The notes: a model not told the origin generated them from the sequence alone. A DNA stretch of 64,000 nt from Gilvimarinus algae (GCF_030518215.1 NZ_JAULRT010000035.1:248001-312000), one strand, 5' to 3'; shown: positions 9,398-19,144, counted from the stretch's first letter. Program-made: numbers and translations.

Positions 9398-10954
9398 GTG
9401 AACAGCGAAATCTCTGAGCCGGCCAAACTGCCCGAGGAGTTTGACGAAACCCTGGGCGCCACCGAGGAAGAAGAGCACTTGGCGGCCAGTGCGGGCGAGA
9501 GCCCGCGCCTGCCGTTTAGCTTCGCCTCGGCCCACGGCGTGATGCTCGACCCGGAGCGCCCCGGCACCGTGGTGCACAAGCCCGGCCTGCGCCTCGATGT
9601 GCTCACCGAGCTGGCCCGTTATTTTGACGGCGAGCTTCAGCTTGAGGAGCTGGACGCCGAATCTTTCCAGCGCCAGCTCACCCGTGAGTATCAAAGCAGC
9701 GACGGCGCCGCCCAGCGCGCTGCGGAAGATCTCGGCAACGAATTCGATCTCTCGTCCATGGCCGACGATCTGGCCGATCGCACCGACCTGCTCGCCGGCG
9801 ACGACGACGCGCCGGTGATCCGGCTGATCAATGCCATTCTGTCCCAGGCGGTGCGCGAGCAAGCCTCGGACATTCACCTTGAGCCCTTTGAAGACCGCGT
9901 CTCCGTACGCTTTCGCATCGACGGTGTGCTGAGCGAGGTGCTCTCACCCAAGCCGGAGCTGGCCCCGGTGCTGGTCTCACGCTTAAAAGTCATGGCGCGC
10001 CTCGATATCGCCGAAAAGCGCCTGCCTCAGGACGGCCGGATCACTGTGCGCCTGGCTGGTCACGCAGTGGATATCCGTGTCTCGACCATTCCCTCGGCTC
10101 ACGGCGAGCGCATTGTATTGCGTCTGCTGGATCAGGCCGCCGGCCAACTCAAACTGGATGAGCTGCAAATGCCCAAGCTGGTGCAGGAGCGCTTTGCCAA
10201 GGCCCTGCACCGGCCCCACGGCATTATTCTCGTTACCGGGCCCACCGGCTCGGGTAAAACCACCACCCTTTATGCCGGCCTGAGCCACATCAATGCGCCC
10301 AGCCGCAATATCCTCACCATTGAGGATCCGATTGAATACCTGCTGCCCGGTATCGGCCAGACCCAGGTTAATGCCAAGGTGGACATGACCTTTGCCCGCG
10401 GGCTGCGCGCGATTTTGCGGCAGGACCCGGACGTGGTGATGGTGGGTGAGATCCGCGACTCAGAAACCGCCGACATCGCCATTCAGGCCAGTTTGACCGG
10501 TCACCTGGTATTATCCACCCTGCACACCAACACGGCCATTGGCGCCATCATGCGCCTGAAAGACATGGGGGTTGAGCCCTTTCTGTTGGCTTCCAGTGTC
10601 GAGGTGGTCATGGCCCAGCGGCTGGTGCGCAAGCTCTGCAACGCCTGCAAAGTGCCCTATGAGCCGACCGAGTCCGAGCGCCACATGCTGCAGTTGCCCG
10701 AGGGCCAGACCATTTACCGCGCTGGCGGCTGCAACAAGTGCAACCAAATGGGCTATCGCGGACGTAAGGGGATCTACGAGCTGATCGAGATCAACGAGCA
10801 CATGCGCCACCTGATACACGAAGAGGCCGGCGAGCAGGAGCTGATCGCCGAGGCCCGCAAACACTCCGAATCCATCAGTGACGACGGCCGCTACCAGGTG
10901 GTCAATGGCGTCACCAGCCTAGAGGAAGTCTTGCGGGTCACCACCGCAAGCTAG
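9398..10954 (+). CDS. gspE: Type II secretion ATPase GspE
   Basis: 518 residues, GTG start. The N-terminal 130 residues are acidic and variable. The ATPase core has Walker A GPTGSGKTTT at about 281-290, the Walker B/Asp box region RQDPDVVMVGEIRD at about 341, and a His box GHLVLSTLHTN. A four-cysteine zinc module (CNAC at about 413, CNKC at about 444) is intact. It powers pseudopilus assembly from the cytoplasmic face, docking on GspL and GspF. Confidence 0.97.
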   Translation: MNSEISEPAKLPEEFDETLGATEEEEHLAASAGESPRLPFSFASAHGVMLDPERPGTVVHKPGLRLDVLTELARYFDGELQLEELDAESFQRQLTREYQSSDGAAQRAAEDLGNEFDLSSMADDLADRTDLLAGDDDAPVIRLINAILSQAVREQASDIHLEPFEDRVSVRFRIDGVLSEVLSPKPELAPVLVSRLKVMARLDIAEKRLPQDGRITVRLAGHAVDIRVSTIPSAHGERIVLRLLDQAAGQLKLDELQMPKLVQERFAKALHRPHGIILVTGPTGSGKTTTLYAGLSHINAPSRNILTIEDPIEYLLPGIGQTQVNAKVDMTFARGLRAILRQDPDVVMVGEIRDSETADIAIQASLTGHLVLSTLHTNTAIGAIMRLKDMGVEPFLLASSVEVVMAQRLVRKLCNACKVPYEPTESERHMLQLPEGQTIYRAGGCNKCNQMGYRGRKGIYELIEINEHMRHLIHEEAGEQELIAEARKHSESISDDGRYQVVNGVTSLEEVLRVTTAS

Positions 10955-10962
10955 AGGCCAGT

Positions 10963-12201
10963 ATGGGTGCATATAGCTATCGCGCGCTGAACGAGTCGGG
11001 CAAAACCGTCAAGGGCATCCTCGAGGGCGACTCCGAGCGCCAGGTGCGCAGCCAGCTGCGGGCCAAGAAACTCAAGCCTCTCGAGGTCTCCGACGCCGGA
11101 CGTGCCAAGGTACGCAGCAGCAGCGATGCGCGCAGCGGTTTTTCTTCACTGCTCGGCGGCGCGCCCAAGCTTAAAAGCCGCGACCTGAGCCTGATCACCC
11201 GTCAGCTGGCCTCGCTGATCAGCTCCGGCCTGCCGCTGGACGAGGCCCTGCAGGCCACCGCCAAGCAGGCGCAGAAATCCAACGTCAAACAGGTGATGCT
11301 GCAAATCCGTACCAAGGTGCTGGAGGGGTTTTCCCTGGCCCAGGCGCTCGGTGAACACCCCGGCTCCTTTGACGATATGTACCGCGCCATGGTGCGCGCT
11401 GGCGAGAGCTCGGGCTTTTTGGGCCCAGTGCTCGACCGCCTGGCCGATTACACCCTCAATGCCCAGCAGCTCAAATCGCGCCTGAAAACCGCCATGATCT
11501 ACCCGGCAACACTGCTGGTGCTGAGTCTGGCGGTGATTGTCGGCCTGATGGCCTTTGTGGTGCCGGATCTGGTCAAGCTCTTTGCCCACTCCAACCGCGA
11601 ACTGCCCCTGCTCACCCGCGGGCTGATCGGCACCAGCGACTTTATTGTCAGCTATGGCATCTGGGTACTGGCGGCGGCAGTGGCCGCAGCCTACGGCATA
11701 CGCCAACTGCTGAAAAACCCCGACCGCCAGCGGCGCTGGCACCAGATTCAATTAAAGTTGCCGATCATCGGTAATGTGGTCAACCAGTCCAACTCGGCGC
11801 GCTTTGCCTCTACCCTCAGCCTGTTGATGTCGAGCGGTGTCCCCCTGCTGCAGGCCCTGCGCATAGCCGGCCAGGTCATGACCAACCGGGTATTGCAAGA
11901 GGCCTGCGAAGACATCGCCAGCCAGGTCCACGAAGGGACCTCCCTGAACCGCGCCATGGAGAAAGCCGATTGTTTTCCCCCGCTACTGGTGCAAATGGTG
12001 GCCAGTGGTGAAACCAACGGCACCCTGCCGGCACAGCTCGAGCACGCGGCGCGCGATCAGCAGCGCGAACTGGAAATGGTGCTGGCGGTCTCGCTCGGTT
12101 TGATGGAGCCGGCCACCATTGTGTTGATGGGTGGCGCCGTTCTGGTCATCGTGCTGGCCATTCTGCAGCCGATTTTTGAAATGAACCAGATGGTCGGTTA
12201 G
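10963..12201 (+). CDS. gspF: Type II secretion inner-membrane platform protein GspF
   Basis: 412 residues with two T2SF domains (about 75-200 and 275-400), each followed by hydrophobic helices. The N-terminal YSYRALNESGKTVKGILEGDSE segment is typical of GspF/PilC. GspF is the multispanning core of the inner-membrane platform and contacts GspE and GspL. It starts 8 bases after gspE. About 130 bases separate it from gspG, the widest gap in the operon, and a GATGCC/GGCATC stem (12236-12256) lies in that gap. Confidence 0.96.
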   Translation: MGAYSYRALNESGKTVKGILEGDSERQVRSQLRAKKLKPLEVSDAGRAKVRSSSDARSGFSSLLGGAPKLKSRDLSLITRQLASLISSGLPLDEALQATAKQAQKSNVKQVMLQIRTKVLEGFSLAQALGEHPGSFDDMYRAMVRAGESSGFLGPVLDRLADYTLNAQQLKSRLKTAMIYPATLLVLSLAVIVGLMAFVVPDLVKLFAHSNRELPLLTRGLIGTSDFIVSYGIWVLAAAVAAAYGIRQLLKNPDRQRRWHQIQLKLPIIGNVVNQSNSARFASTLSLLMSSGVPLLQALRIAGQVMTNRVLQEACEDIASQVHEGTSLNRAMEKADCFPPLLVQMVASGETNGTLPAQLEHAARDQQRELEMVLAVSLGLMEPATIVLMGGAVLVIVLAILQPIFEMNQMVG

Positions 12202-12330
12202 AGCCAGCGGGGTCTGCGCCTAGGCGCGTTAATCCGATGCCGGACGCTTTGGCATCAGAGCCCAGTACCAGACTTGAATTACTATTTGTTCAGCGTAAGG
12301 CTGGGCACTACAGACAACGGAGTAGAGCAA

Positions 12331-12780
12331 ATGAAACTAACCAATCGCCAAACAGGCTTTAGTTTGATTGAGATTATGGTGGTCGTGGTGATCATTGGCC
12401 TGCTGGCCAGTATCGTCGCCCCCATGGTGCTGGACCGGGCCGACGAGGCGCGGATCAACAAGGTACAGGCCGATTTCAAAAACATTCAGACGGCCCTGAA
12501 CCTGTATCGCATCGACAACTACGTCTACCCCACCAGTGAGCAGGGCCTGGAGGCACTGGTGACCAAGCCGACCCTGACACCGGTGCCGCGCAACTATCGC
12601 CAGAGCGGCTATCTCGATCAGCTGCCCATGGACCCCTGGGGCAGCCCGTACCTGTACATCAGCCCCGGTGAGACCCGCGAGTACGACATCTACACCCAGG
12701 GTGCCGACGGTGTCGCCGGTGGTGAAGGCCAGGCGGCGGACATCAGCGTCTGGGACCAGGACCTGCCTCAGAATCAGTAA
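12331..12780 (+). CDS. gspG: Major pseudopilin GspG
   Basis: 149 residues from the ATG at 12331, chosen because it yields a short leader ending in Gly before FSLIEIMVVVVIIGLLAS, the prepilin peptidase site with Glu at +5. The open frame to 12274 lacks such a leader. The C-terminal region has the typical calcium-site and DPWGSPYLYISPG and YDIYTQGADG blocks. It forms the shaft of the pseudopilus. The prepilin peptidase that would process it is not in the window. Confidence 0.97.
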   Translation: MKLTNRQTGFSLIEIMVVVVIIGLLASIVAPMVLDRADEARINKVQADFKNIQTALNLYRIDNYVYPTSEQGLEALVTKPTLTPVPRNYRQSGYLDQLPMDPWGSPYLYISPGETREYDIYTQGADGVAGGEGQAADISVWDQDLPQNQ

Positions 12781-12786
12781 TGCCCA

Positions 12787-13341
12787 ATGACCTGCTGCCC
12801 GCGCCAGAGGGGTTTCACCCTCATCGAGATCATGATCGTCGTACTGATCGTCGGTCTGAGCGCGGGTATCGCAACGCTCGCTTTTGCCCCGGATGACACC
12901 AGTCGCCTGGAAGAGGCGGCTGATAAATTCATGCTCCAGGCGGAGTTCGTCGCCGAACAAACGGCCCTGACCGGTGAGGTCATAGGCTTGTTTATCCGCC
13001 CTACCTCCAGCCGCGAGGGTACCCAGTGGTGCTACCAGTGGCGGCGTTTTCGCAACAGCGCCTGGCAACCAGTCTCCGACTTTTTACCCGACCAGTGCTT
13101 CGCCACCGACATGGAAATAGAGATGATCGTCGAGGGCGAGGCCTATGAGTACGACGAGCGCGAAACCACCCCTCAACCGGTGTTGATTTTTTATCCCAGC
13201 GGCGAGTCCACCCGACTGGAGTTGGCGCTGTTCGCGCGTTTTGACAGTGAAGAGGTCCAGCGCATAGAGGTGGACATGATGGGCGATATTCGCTGGCTCA
13301 ACCGCGAGCAGGAACTGGCCGACAGGGAGGCCGAGCTGTGA
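12787..13341 (+). CDS. gspH: Minor pseudopilin GspH
   Basis: 184 residues. The leader MTCCPRQRG is followed by FTLIEIMIVVLIVGLSAG, a type III signal with Glu at +5. The rest is a typical minor-pseudopilin globular domain containing a Cys pair in WCYQWRR and PDQCFATD. It starts 6 bases after gspG, and its end overlaps gspI by 4 bases (GTGA). GspH is part of the pseudopilus and joins the tip complex. Confidence 0.92.
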   Translation: MTCCPRQRGFTLIEIMIVVLIVGLSAGIATLAFAPDDTSRLEEAADKFMLQAEFVAEQTALTGEVIGLFIRPTSSREGTQWCYQWRRFRNSAWQPVSDFLPDQCFATDMEIEMIVEGEAYEYDERETTPQPVLIFYPSGESTRLELALFARFDSEEVQRIEVDMMGDIRWLNREQELADREAEL

Positions 13342-13712
13342 AGCGGGTGCGCGGTTTTACCCTGATCGAAGTCATGGTCGCCCTCGCCATTGTCGCGACG
13401 GCCCTGCCGGCACTGATGATGCTGATCACCAGCCAGCTGCAGGGCGCCGGGTTTACCCGCGAGAAAACCCAGGCCTACTGGATCGCCGAAAACCAACTCA
13501 CCCGCATCAAGATGCGCAAGCGCATGATCGAGCAGTACAACATTCCCGACAGCGAAAACGGCACGGTTGCGCGCGACGGTGTGCGCTGGTACTGGGAGCT
13601 CACCAGCCAGGACACCGAGGTGGAAGATTTCCTGCGGCTGGATTTGCGCGTCGCCCTGGACTCGGACAAAGACGCCACCCTGGCGACACTGACGGGGTTT
13701 ATCAATGAGTAG
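13338..13712 (+). CDS. gspI: Minor pseudopilin GspI
   Basis: 124 residues, GTG start overlapping gspH by 4 bases. The leader MKRVRG precedes FTLIEVMVALAIVATALPAL with Glu at +5. The size and the WIAENQLTRIK block fit GspI, which forms the pseudopilus tip with GspJ and GspK. It overlaps gspJ by 8 bases, consistent with translational coupling. Confidence 0.94.
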   Translation: MKRVRGFTLIEVMVALAIVATALPALMMLITSQLQGAGFTREKTQAYWIAENQLTRIKMRKRMIEQYNIPDSENGTVARDGVRWYWELTSQDTEVEDFLRLDLRVALDSDKDATLATLTGFINE

Positions 13713-14409
13713 GGCCTCTCGCCGGCAAGGGGGTTTTACCCTGATCGAAGTAGTGATTGCCCTGGCGATCACCGCGGTGATCATGACCTTCAGTTATCAA
13801 TCCTTCAGCACCGCCTCACGCAGCGCCGAGGCTAGCGCCGAGGTCATGGCGCGCATCAACGATCTGGATCGCACCTGGCAAATCCTCAATCAGGACGCGC
13901 GCCATCTGCTCGCCCCAGTCAATGCCGGTGAAGACCCCAATGTACCCGGCGGCCTGCGCCGGCCCTTCCGCGGCGCCAGCCTCTACGGCGACACCTCAGG
14001 CGACCGGCTGGTGCTGCAATTTACCCGCTCTGGCTGGCTCAACCCCATGAACCGACCGCGCAGCGACCTGCAGCAAGTGATCTACCGCATCGAAGACGGC
14101 ACCCTCTGGCGCGACTACCGCCCGGAGCGCAACTTTATTATCGAGGACTGGCTGTTCGCCGAGGACCTGATTCAGCAGCCGATGCTGGAAGGCGTCAGCG
14201 ACATTGAAGTGCGGTTCTTATCCAGCCAGCGGGCCCAGCAGCAGGGCAGCGGCGTGCTCGACGGCGAAGACTACGCCCGCGACTGGGACCAGGTGTGGCC
14301 CGCCACCAGCTCCGCCGGCGTGGACACCAGTATGCCCGTCGCCATGCTGGTGCGTATTGAGCTCGAAGACGGCCTGACCAGCGAGAGGCTCTATGATCTC
14401 GCCCGCTAA
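13705..14409 (+). CDS. gspJ: Minor pseudopilin GspJ
   Basis: 234 residues. The leader MSRASRRQGG precedes FTLIEVVIALAITAVIMTFS, followed by a GspJ-type globular domain (RMNDLD-like segment ARINDLDRTWQILNQDARH, then LVLQFTRSGWLNP). It forms the tip complex with GspI and GspK. It overlaps gspI upstream and gspK downstream (17 bases). Confidence 0.95.
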   Translation: MSRASRRQGGFTLIEVVIALAITAVIMTFSYQSFSTASRSAEASAEVMARINDLDRTWQILNQDARHLLAPVNAGEDPNVPGGLRRPFRGASLYGDTSGDRLVLQFTRSGWLNPMNRPRSDLQQVIYRIEDGTLWRDYRPERNFIIEDWLFAEDLIQQPMLEGVSDIEVRFLSSQRAQQQGSGVLDGEDYARDWDQVWPATSSAGVDTSMPVAMLVRIELEDGLTSERLYDLAR

Positions 14410-15484
14410 GCTTGCGTTCAAAGGCCCTGGGCATCAGCGCGGCTCGGTGCTGATTCTGGCCATTCTCGTCGTCACTCTGGTGGCCGGCTTTGCCATCAAG
14501 GCCTCGCGGGATTACCAGTTGAGCATGGCCCGGGCCGAGGCGCGCTGGCACGGCGCCCAGGCGCAGGCGTATTTGTCCGGCGCCGAATCCCTGGCCATCT
14601 ACTTTCTCGAGCTGGACGAAAACCCCGAGGTCGACAGTTTGCTGGAACCTTGGGCCATGGAGCTGCCGCCCTTTCCCATTGAGGGTGGGGTGATCATCGC
14701 CGAGATTGAAGACGCCCAGGCTAAAATCAACCTGAACGACGTCACGGGCATCAACCAAGAGGTGGAAAACCCCAATGACCCGGCGCGCTTCACCACTGCG
14801 CAAAAGCATTTTTTGCGGCTACTGCAGAGCTTTGAAGATATCTATCCTCTATCCCAGGAAGAGGCCATTGCCATTGTCGAGGCCCTGGAAGACTGGATGG
14901 ACGATGACGACGAAATTACCGGCTTTACCGGGGCCGAGCGCGATTACTATCAATCCCTGGACCCGGCCTACCAGCCGGCCAACGCCCCGCTCAGCAGTGT
15001 CGATGAGCTGCGTCTGGTGCGAGGCATCACCCCCGAATTGATGCAGTTGCTGCGCCCGTTTATCACGGTATTGCCGGCAGAGGGCAGCGGCGGCAAGCTC
15101 AACGTCAACACCATGAACCCCTATTTGCTGCGCACCTTTAACGACGGGAATATACTGGCGCCTCTCGGCACCCAGGAGGTCGGTGGTATTGTGGCCGAAA
15201 GCGGCGAATACGCCTCAACCGAAGAATTCACACAGAACACCGGCTGGGGCAATGCCGTCTCGGGTGAGCTGGACGCCGCCTACGCCGCTGTCAAAACCGA
15301 CTACTTTCTGGTCACCACCCGCGTGCAACTGGGCGATCAGCGCCGCAGCATGCAGAGCCTGCTGCAGCGGGACGGTGAGAGTTTTACCGTGGTAAAACGC
15401 AGAGACGTGTACGATTACATTCTCAACCTGGAGCGCGCCGGCGCGCCAGCGACCAATCTGGGACAAGCGACTGACAATGAGTGA
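14393..15484 (+). CDS. gspK: Minor pseudopilin GspK
   Basis: 363 residues, the largest pseudopilin as usual. The leader ends in RG before SVLILAILVVTLVAGF; like other GspK proteins it lacks the +5 Glu. The alpha-domain insertion region (DWMDDDDEITGFTGAERDYY) and the LNVNTMNPYLL block are typical. It caps the pseudopilus tip. Its start lies inside gspJ (17-base overlap) and its end overlaps gspL by 8 bases. Confidence 0.95.
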   Translation: MISPAKLAFKGPGHQRGSVLILAILVVTLVAGFAIKASRDYQLSMARAEARWHGAQAQAYLSGAESLAIYFLELDENPEVDSLLEPWAMELPPFPIEGGVIIAEIEDAQAKINLNDVTGINQEVENPNDPARFTTAQKHFLRLLQSFEDIYPLSQEEAIAIVEALEDWMDDDDEITGFTGAERDYYQSLDPAYQPANAPLSSVDELRLVRGITPELMQLLRPFITVLPAEGSGGKLNVNTMNPYLLRTFNDGNILAPLGTQEVGGIVAESGEYASTEEFTQNTGWGNAVSGELDAAYAAVKTDYFLVTTRVQLGDQRRSMQSLLQRDGESFTVVKRRDVYDYILNLERAGAPATNLGQATDNE

Positions 15485-16712
15485 ACATCTCACGCTATAC
15501 ATCAGCCACTACGGCAGTGACTACACCTGGCTGATTCGCCGCGAGCATCTGCCCGACGAGCTCGGCAGTGGCGAGCTGGCCACCCTGGCGGCCAGCCTGG
15601 GCGAGGGCAACCATCAGGCCCGGCTGATTGTCGGCGGCCCGCAACTGGTGGCGCGCACACTCTCCTACGCCGAGAAAGAGAAGCGCCATTTGCGCAAGCT
15701 CATGCCCTTCCAGCTGGAAGAGGAAGTCATCGGCGATATCGACCAATTCCACTTTGCCTTTGGCACCCCCAAAGAGGGGCAGGTGAGCTTGGTCTATACC
15801 GAGCGCGCCCGGCTGGCCGAGTGCTTTGCCGCGCTCGCCGAACAGCACATCGAGATTACTCAGTGTCTGCCCGCCGCCCTCTTGCCCGAGCGACCCACGG
15901 CAGAGGGCGAGCAGACCAGCGATAGCTGGGCCATCCATTGGCAGGATGGAAAAGTAAGCGTTCACTATGGGCAAAGTCAGGGCTTTACCGTCGCCTCAAG
16001 CAATCTTCCCGCCGCCCTGGACATGCTGCTCAAGGCGCAAAACCGGGTCAGCGAGCTGCCGCATCTCGCCCTGAGTGCGCCGGATGAAAATCAGCTCGAG
16101 GCCCTGGAGCAACAGCTGCCGCCCAGTTTGGAGGGCGCTCAGGGCGAGACCAAGATCTGCTCGCTCTGGGACTTTGAACCCGCCGCCGATACCATCGATC
16201 TGTGCCAGGGCGAGTTCTCCCAGCGCCTGCCCATCGAGCGCTGGTGGGGTCACTGGCGCAAAGTCGCCTACGCCGGCACCGCGGCTCTGGTGGTTTATAT
16301 CGCCACCTTGTTGATCTCGCTCAATCAGCTGCAAAATGAAAACCTGGAAATCCGCCGCGATATCGAACAGGTGTTCCGCACCGTGGTGCCCAACGGCCCG
16401 GCCAATGACCCCGAAAGGCGCCTGCGCATTATGGCCCGGGACTTGGCACCGGAGGCCGGTGGCAGCCAGGTGGTGGCCCTTTTGGGCGAGGTATTGCCGC
16501 AAATCCAGCAGGGTAACGTCAGCCTGAAGGGGGTCTACTACACGGCGGAGAACGGCGAGCTGAGTCTTAATCTGCAGGCCGAATCCTTTAATGCCATCGA
16601 GTCGCTGCGCGGCGCCATGGAGTCTCTGGGCCTGTCGGCCGAGCTGCTCTCGGCCAGCGCCCAGGGCAATACCCACTCCGCCCGCATGAAAGTCAAAAGG
16701 GAGCTGCCATGA
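15477..16712 (+). CDS. gspL: Type II secretion protein GspL
   Basis: 411 residues. The cytoplasmic actin-like domain (about 1-255) that recruits GspE is followed by one transmembrane helix at about 264-282 (AGTAALVVYIATLLISL) and a periplasmic ferredoxin-like domain. Early residues LPDELGSGELATLAAS and KHLRKLMPFQLEEE-like KRHLRKLMPFQLEEE are family typical. It overlaps gspM by 4 bases (ATGA), as is common for the L-M pair that form a complex. Confidence 0.94.
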   Translation: MSEHLTLYISHYGSDYTWLIRREHLPDELGSGELATLAASLGEGNHQARLIVGGPQLVARTLSYAEKEKRHLRKLMPFQLEEEVIGDIDQFHFAFGTPKEGQVSLVYTERARLAECFAALAEQHIEITQCLPAALLPERPTAEGEQTSDSWAIHWQDGKVSVHYGQSQGFTVASSNLPAALDMLLKAQNRVSELPHLALSAPDENQLEALEQQLPPSLEGAQGETKICSLWDFEPAADTIDLCQGEFSQRLPIERWWGHWRKVAYAGTAALVVYIATLLISLNQLQNENLEIRRDIEQVFRTVVPNGPANDPERRLRIMARDLAPEAGGSQVVALLGEVLPQIQQGNVSLKGVYYTAENGELSLNLQAESFNAIESLRGAMESLGLSAELLSASAQGNTHSARMKVKRELP

Positions 16713-17197
16713 ACCGCCTCTTTACTGCCCTGAGCAAATACAACCGCCGCGAGCAGACCATTTTGCTGGTCGGCGCCCTCGCCGTGCTGCTCTACCTGCT
16801 CTGGATGGCCGTTCTGGCGCCGCTGAAAGACAAGCGCGAACAGCAAATTGTCACCAATGCCTCTACCGCCGCCGCGCTTGAGCGGGTAAAAGTGCTCACC
16901 GCCAAGTTAAAGAAAGCTGAGGCCGATAGCCGCCAGCAGGCCTCTGGCAACAGCGCCAACATCAGCCAGATGGTGGACTCGACGCTGCAGGCCAACGGCC
17001 TGCGGATGAGCGGTTTTCAACCCGGCACCCGCGGCGAGGCCCGGGTGCGCCTGGACAACGTCTCTTACGCCGCCATGATGCAGTGGCTCTACGATCTGGA
17101 GTACAAACACGACGTCAGCATCAAGGATTTGTCCATGGCTGCGACCACCAACCCCGGTGAAGTCACCGCGAATATCCGCCTCGGCAAGAACGGCTAA
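16709..17197 (+). CDS. gspM: Type II secretion protein GspM
   Basis: 162 residues. A short cytoplasmic segment YNRREQTILL leads into one transmembrane helix (about 18-38) and a small periplasmic domain of the GspM type (VRLDNVSYAAMMQWLYDLE). It pairs with GspL in the inner-membrane platform. In most gsp operons gspN follows; here an unrelated secreted protein gene is placed 5 bases after it. Confidence 0.93.
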   Translation: MNRLFTALSKYNRREQTILLVGALAVLLYLLWMAVLAPLKDKREQQIVTNASTAAALERVKVLTAKLKKAEADSRQQASGNSANISQMVDSTLQANGLRMSGFQPGTRGEARVRLDNVSYAAMMQWLYDLEYKHDVSIKDLSMAATTNPGEVTANIRLGKNG

Positions 17198-17202
17198 GCC
17201 TC

Positions 17203-18363
17203 ATGCAACGCGCCGCCTCGCTCTGTGTTGCCCTGACCCTGCTAGGCGCCGGCTATGCCACCGCGCAGCAGGCGCCGGTGCGCGCGGCGCCAGATTTGCT
17301 CGACACCTCGCGCCCGGCCGAGCTCGGACTGAAGCCGGCGCCCGGCACTCAAACCTTTACGGTTTTTCGGGCCACAGAGCAGAGCTACCAATACAATCAC
17401 GGCGCCGTGCCCTTTGCCTTTAACGGCAAACTCTACGTACAGTGGCAGAGCTCGCGGGCCGATGAAGACGCGCCGGAGACCGAGGTACGCTACGCCATGA
17501 GCGTGGACGGCAAGCACTGGAGCGACGCCATTATCCTGGAGCGCCCCAGAGCCGATGCTGCAGTCACCAACGGCGGTTGGTGGGCCTATGGCGACACTCT
17601 GGTGGCCTACATCAATGTCTGGCCCCACGACCTGGAGCCGCGCGGCGGCTATGTGGAATACCGCACCAGCAAGGACGGCGTGCACTGGAGCGCGGCCAAG
17701 CCCGTGCTCAATGATCAAGGCGAGCCACTGGCAGGCATCATGGAGCAGGACATTCGCGCGCTGCCCGACGGCCGTTTAGTCTCGGCCGTGCACCAGCAGC
17801 CGGGGCTGACCCTCAAACCCTATTTCACCGATGACGCCACCGGCCGCAGCGACTGGCAGGCGGGTAAAATCAGCAACCTGCCCCACAGCGGGTCGGTGAC
17901 CCGCGAGCTTGAGCCCAGCTGGTACCGGCGCGGCAACGAGTTGGTGATGATCTTTCGCGATCAGGGCTCGAGCTTTCGCCTGCTCGCCGCCACCAGCAGC
18001 GACCGCGCCGAGAGCTGGAGCACATCGGTGATCACCAACTATCCCGACTCGCGGGCCAAGCAGAGCGCCGGTAACCTGCCCGATGGCACCGCGTTTATCG
18101 TCAATAACCCCAGCGGGCGCAAGGCGCGCTTTCCCCTGGTACTGAGCACCAGCGCCGACGGCGAGCTGTTTGACCGGGCTTGGCTGCTGCGCGCGGGCGG
18201 CGAGGCACTGCCGGCGCAAAAGTACGATGGGCGCTACAAGCGGGTGGGCTACAGCTATCCAAAATCAACGCTGTTTGAGGGCTATGTGTACACCGCCTAC
18301 GCCACCGGCAAAGAAGACATAGACATCACTCGGGTGCCTGTCACCTCATTGCAATACGAGTAA
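17203..18363 (+). CDS. Exported sialidase-fold (Asp-box) protein inside the gsp operon
   Basis: 386 residues with a signal peptide (MQRAASLCVALTLLGAGYATAQ). The mature part carries at least four Asp-box-like repeats of the S-x-D-x-x-x-W type (SVDGKHWSDA, SKDGVHWSAA, SSDRAESWST, SADGELFDRA), which mark a beta-propeller of the sialidase/BNR superfamily. The usual arginine triad of true sialidases cannot be confirmed by eye, so a glycosidase, lyase or carbohydrate-binding role is possible. It lies 5 bases after gspM and 11 bases before gspN, in frame with operon transcription. It is probably exported and may be a type II secretion substrate (inference). Confidence 0.75.
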   Translation: MQRAASLCVALTLLGAGYATAQQAPVRAAPDLLDTSRPAELGLKPAPGTQTFTVFRATEQSYQYNHGAVPFAFNGKLYVQWQSSRADEDAPETEVRYAMSVDGKHWSDAIILERPRADAAVTNGGWWAYGDTLVAYINVWPHDLEPRGGYVEYRTSKDGVHWSAAKPVLNDQGEPLAGIMEQDIRALPDGRLVSAVHQQPGLTLKPYFTDDATGRSDWQAGKISNLPHSGSVTRELEPSWYRRGNELVMIFRDQGSSFRLLAATSSDRAESWSTSVITNYPDSRAKQSAGNLPDGTAFIVNNPSGRKARFPLVLSTSADGELFDRAWLLRAGGEALPAQKYDGRYKRVGYSYPKSTLFEGYVYTAYATGKEDIDITRVPVTSLQYE

Positions 18364-18374
18364 CGGTTGGACTT

Positions 18375-19124
18375 ATGATTCGATGGATTTTACTGGGCAT
18401 TGCCTTCTGGCTGGTGTTTGTCATTACCCAGATACCGGCCACCTGGGGTGGCTACCTGATGACCCGCGGCAACGCCCTGTCGCTGTCGGGCATTAGCGGT
18501 ACCCTCTGGCAGGGGCAGGCGGGCATGGCCTCGGTGCGCATCGACGGGCGCGACTACGCCCTCGGCGCCCTGCGCTGGAACCTAAAACCCCTGAGCCTGC
18601 TCACGCTCGCCCCCTGCGCCGAGATCACTACCGATCTTGAGCGCCAGCAAATCAGTGGCACCGCCTGCGCCGGCCTCAGTGGCGCGCTGCAGCTGAAAAA
18701 CAGCAACCTCAGCTTACCGGCCAGTCTGATTCAGGGGCTGCCCGAGCCGACCCGCATAAGCGGTCAACTCTCGGCGCACATCGATACCCTGAAACTCAAA
18801 GGCCAGCGCATAAACGCGCTCAAGGGTAACCTCAGCTGGACCAAAGCGCGCCTGCACAACGGCCAGAGCTGGCTCAACCTCGGCGCGTTTGCCGCGGACT
18901 TGTCCGCTACCGATGAGGGTCATATTCGCGCCGACATTTTTTCCCTCGAAGGGCCCGTTGATCTGGCCGGTAATGTGGTGATGCCCCTCACAGGCGGCAT
19001 TCACATCGACACGACCTTTGCCATGACCGACACCTTCGCCCGCGAAGTACAGGCCGAGCAGTGGCTGCCCATGGTGGCCGAACCGCTCGAGCAGGGCAGG
19101 CACAAAATTCGGATGACGTTATAA
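18375..19124 (+). CDS. gspN: Type II secretion protein GspN
   Basis: 249 residues with one N-terminal hydrophobic helix (WILLGIAFWLVFVITQIPA). The GspN pattern includes GTLWQGQAGMASV, LGALRWNLKPLSLL and the C-terminal HKIRMTL. GspN is an accessory, not universally present inner-membrane component with a periplasmic domain. It closes the gsp operon after the inserted sialidase-fold gene. Confidence 0.9.
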   Translation: MIRWILLGIAFWLVFVITQIPATWGGYLMTRGNALSLSGISGTLWQGQAGMASVRIDGRDYALGALRWNLKPLSLLTLAPCAEITTDLERQQISGTACAGLSGALQLKNSNLSLPASLIQGLPEPTRISGQLSAHIDTLKLKGQRINALKGNLSWTKARLHNGQSWLNLGAFAADLSATDEGHIRADIFSLEGPVDLAGNVVMPLTGGIHIDTTFAMTDTFAREVQAEQWLPMVAEPLEQGRHKIRMTL

Positions 19125-19144
19125 CCACAGGCCCAGGGGCTGAA

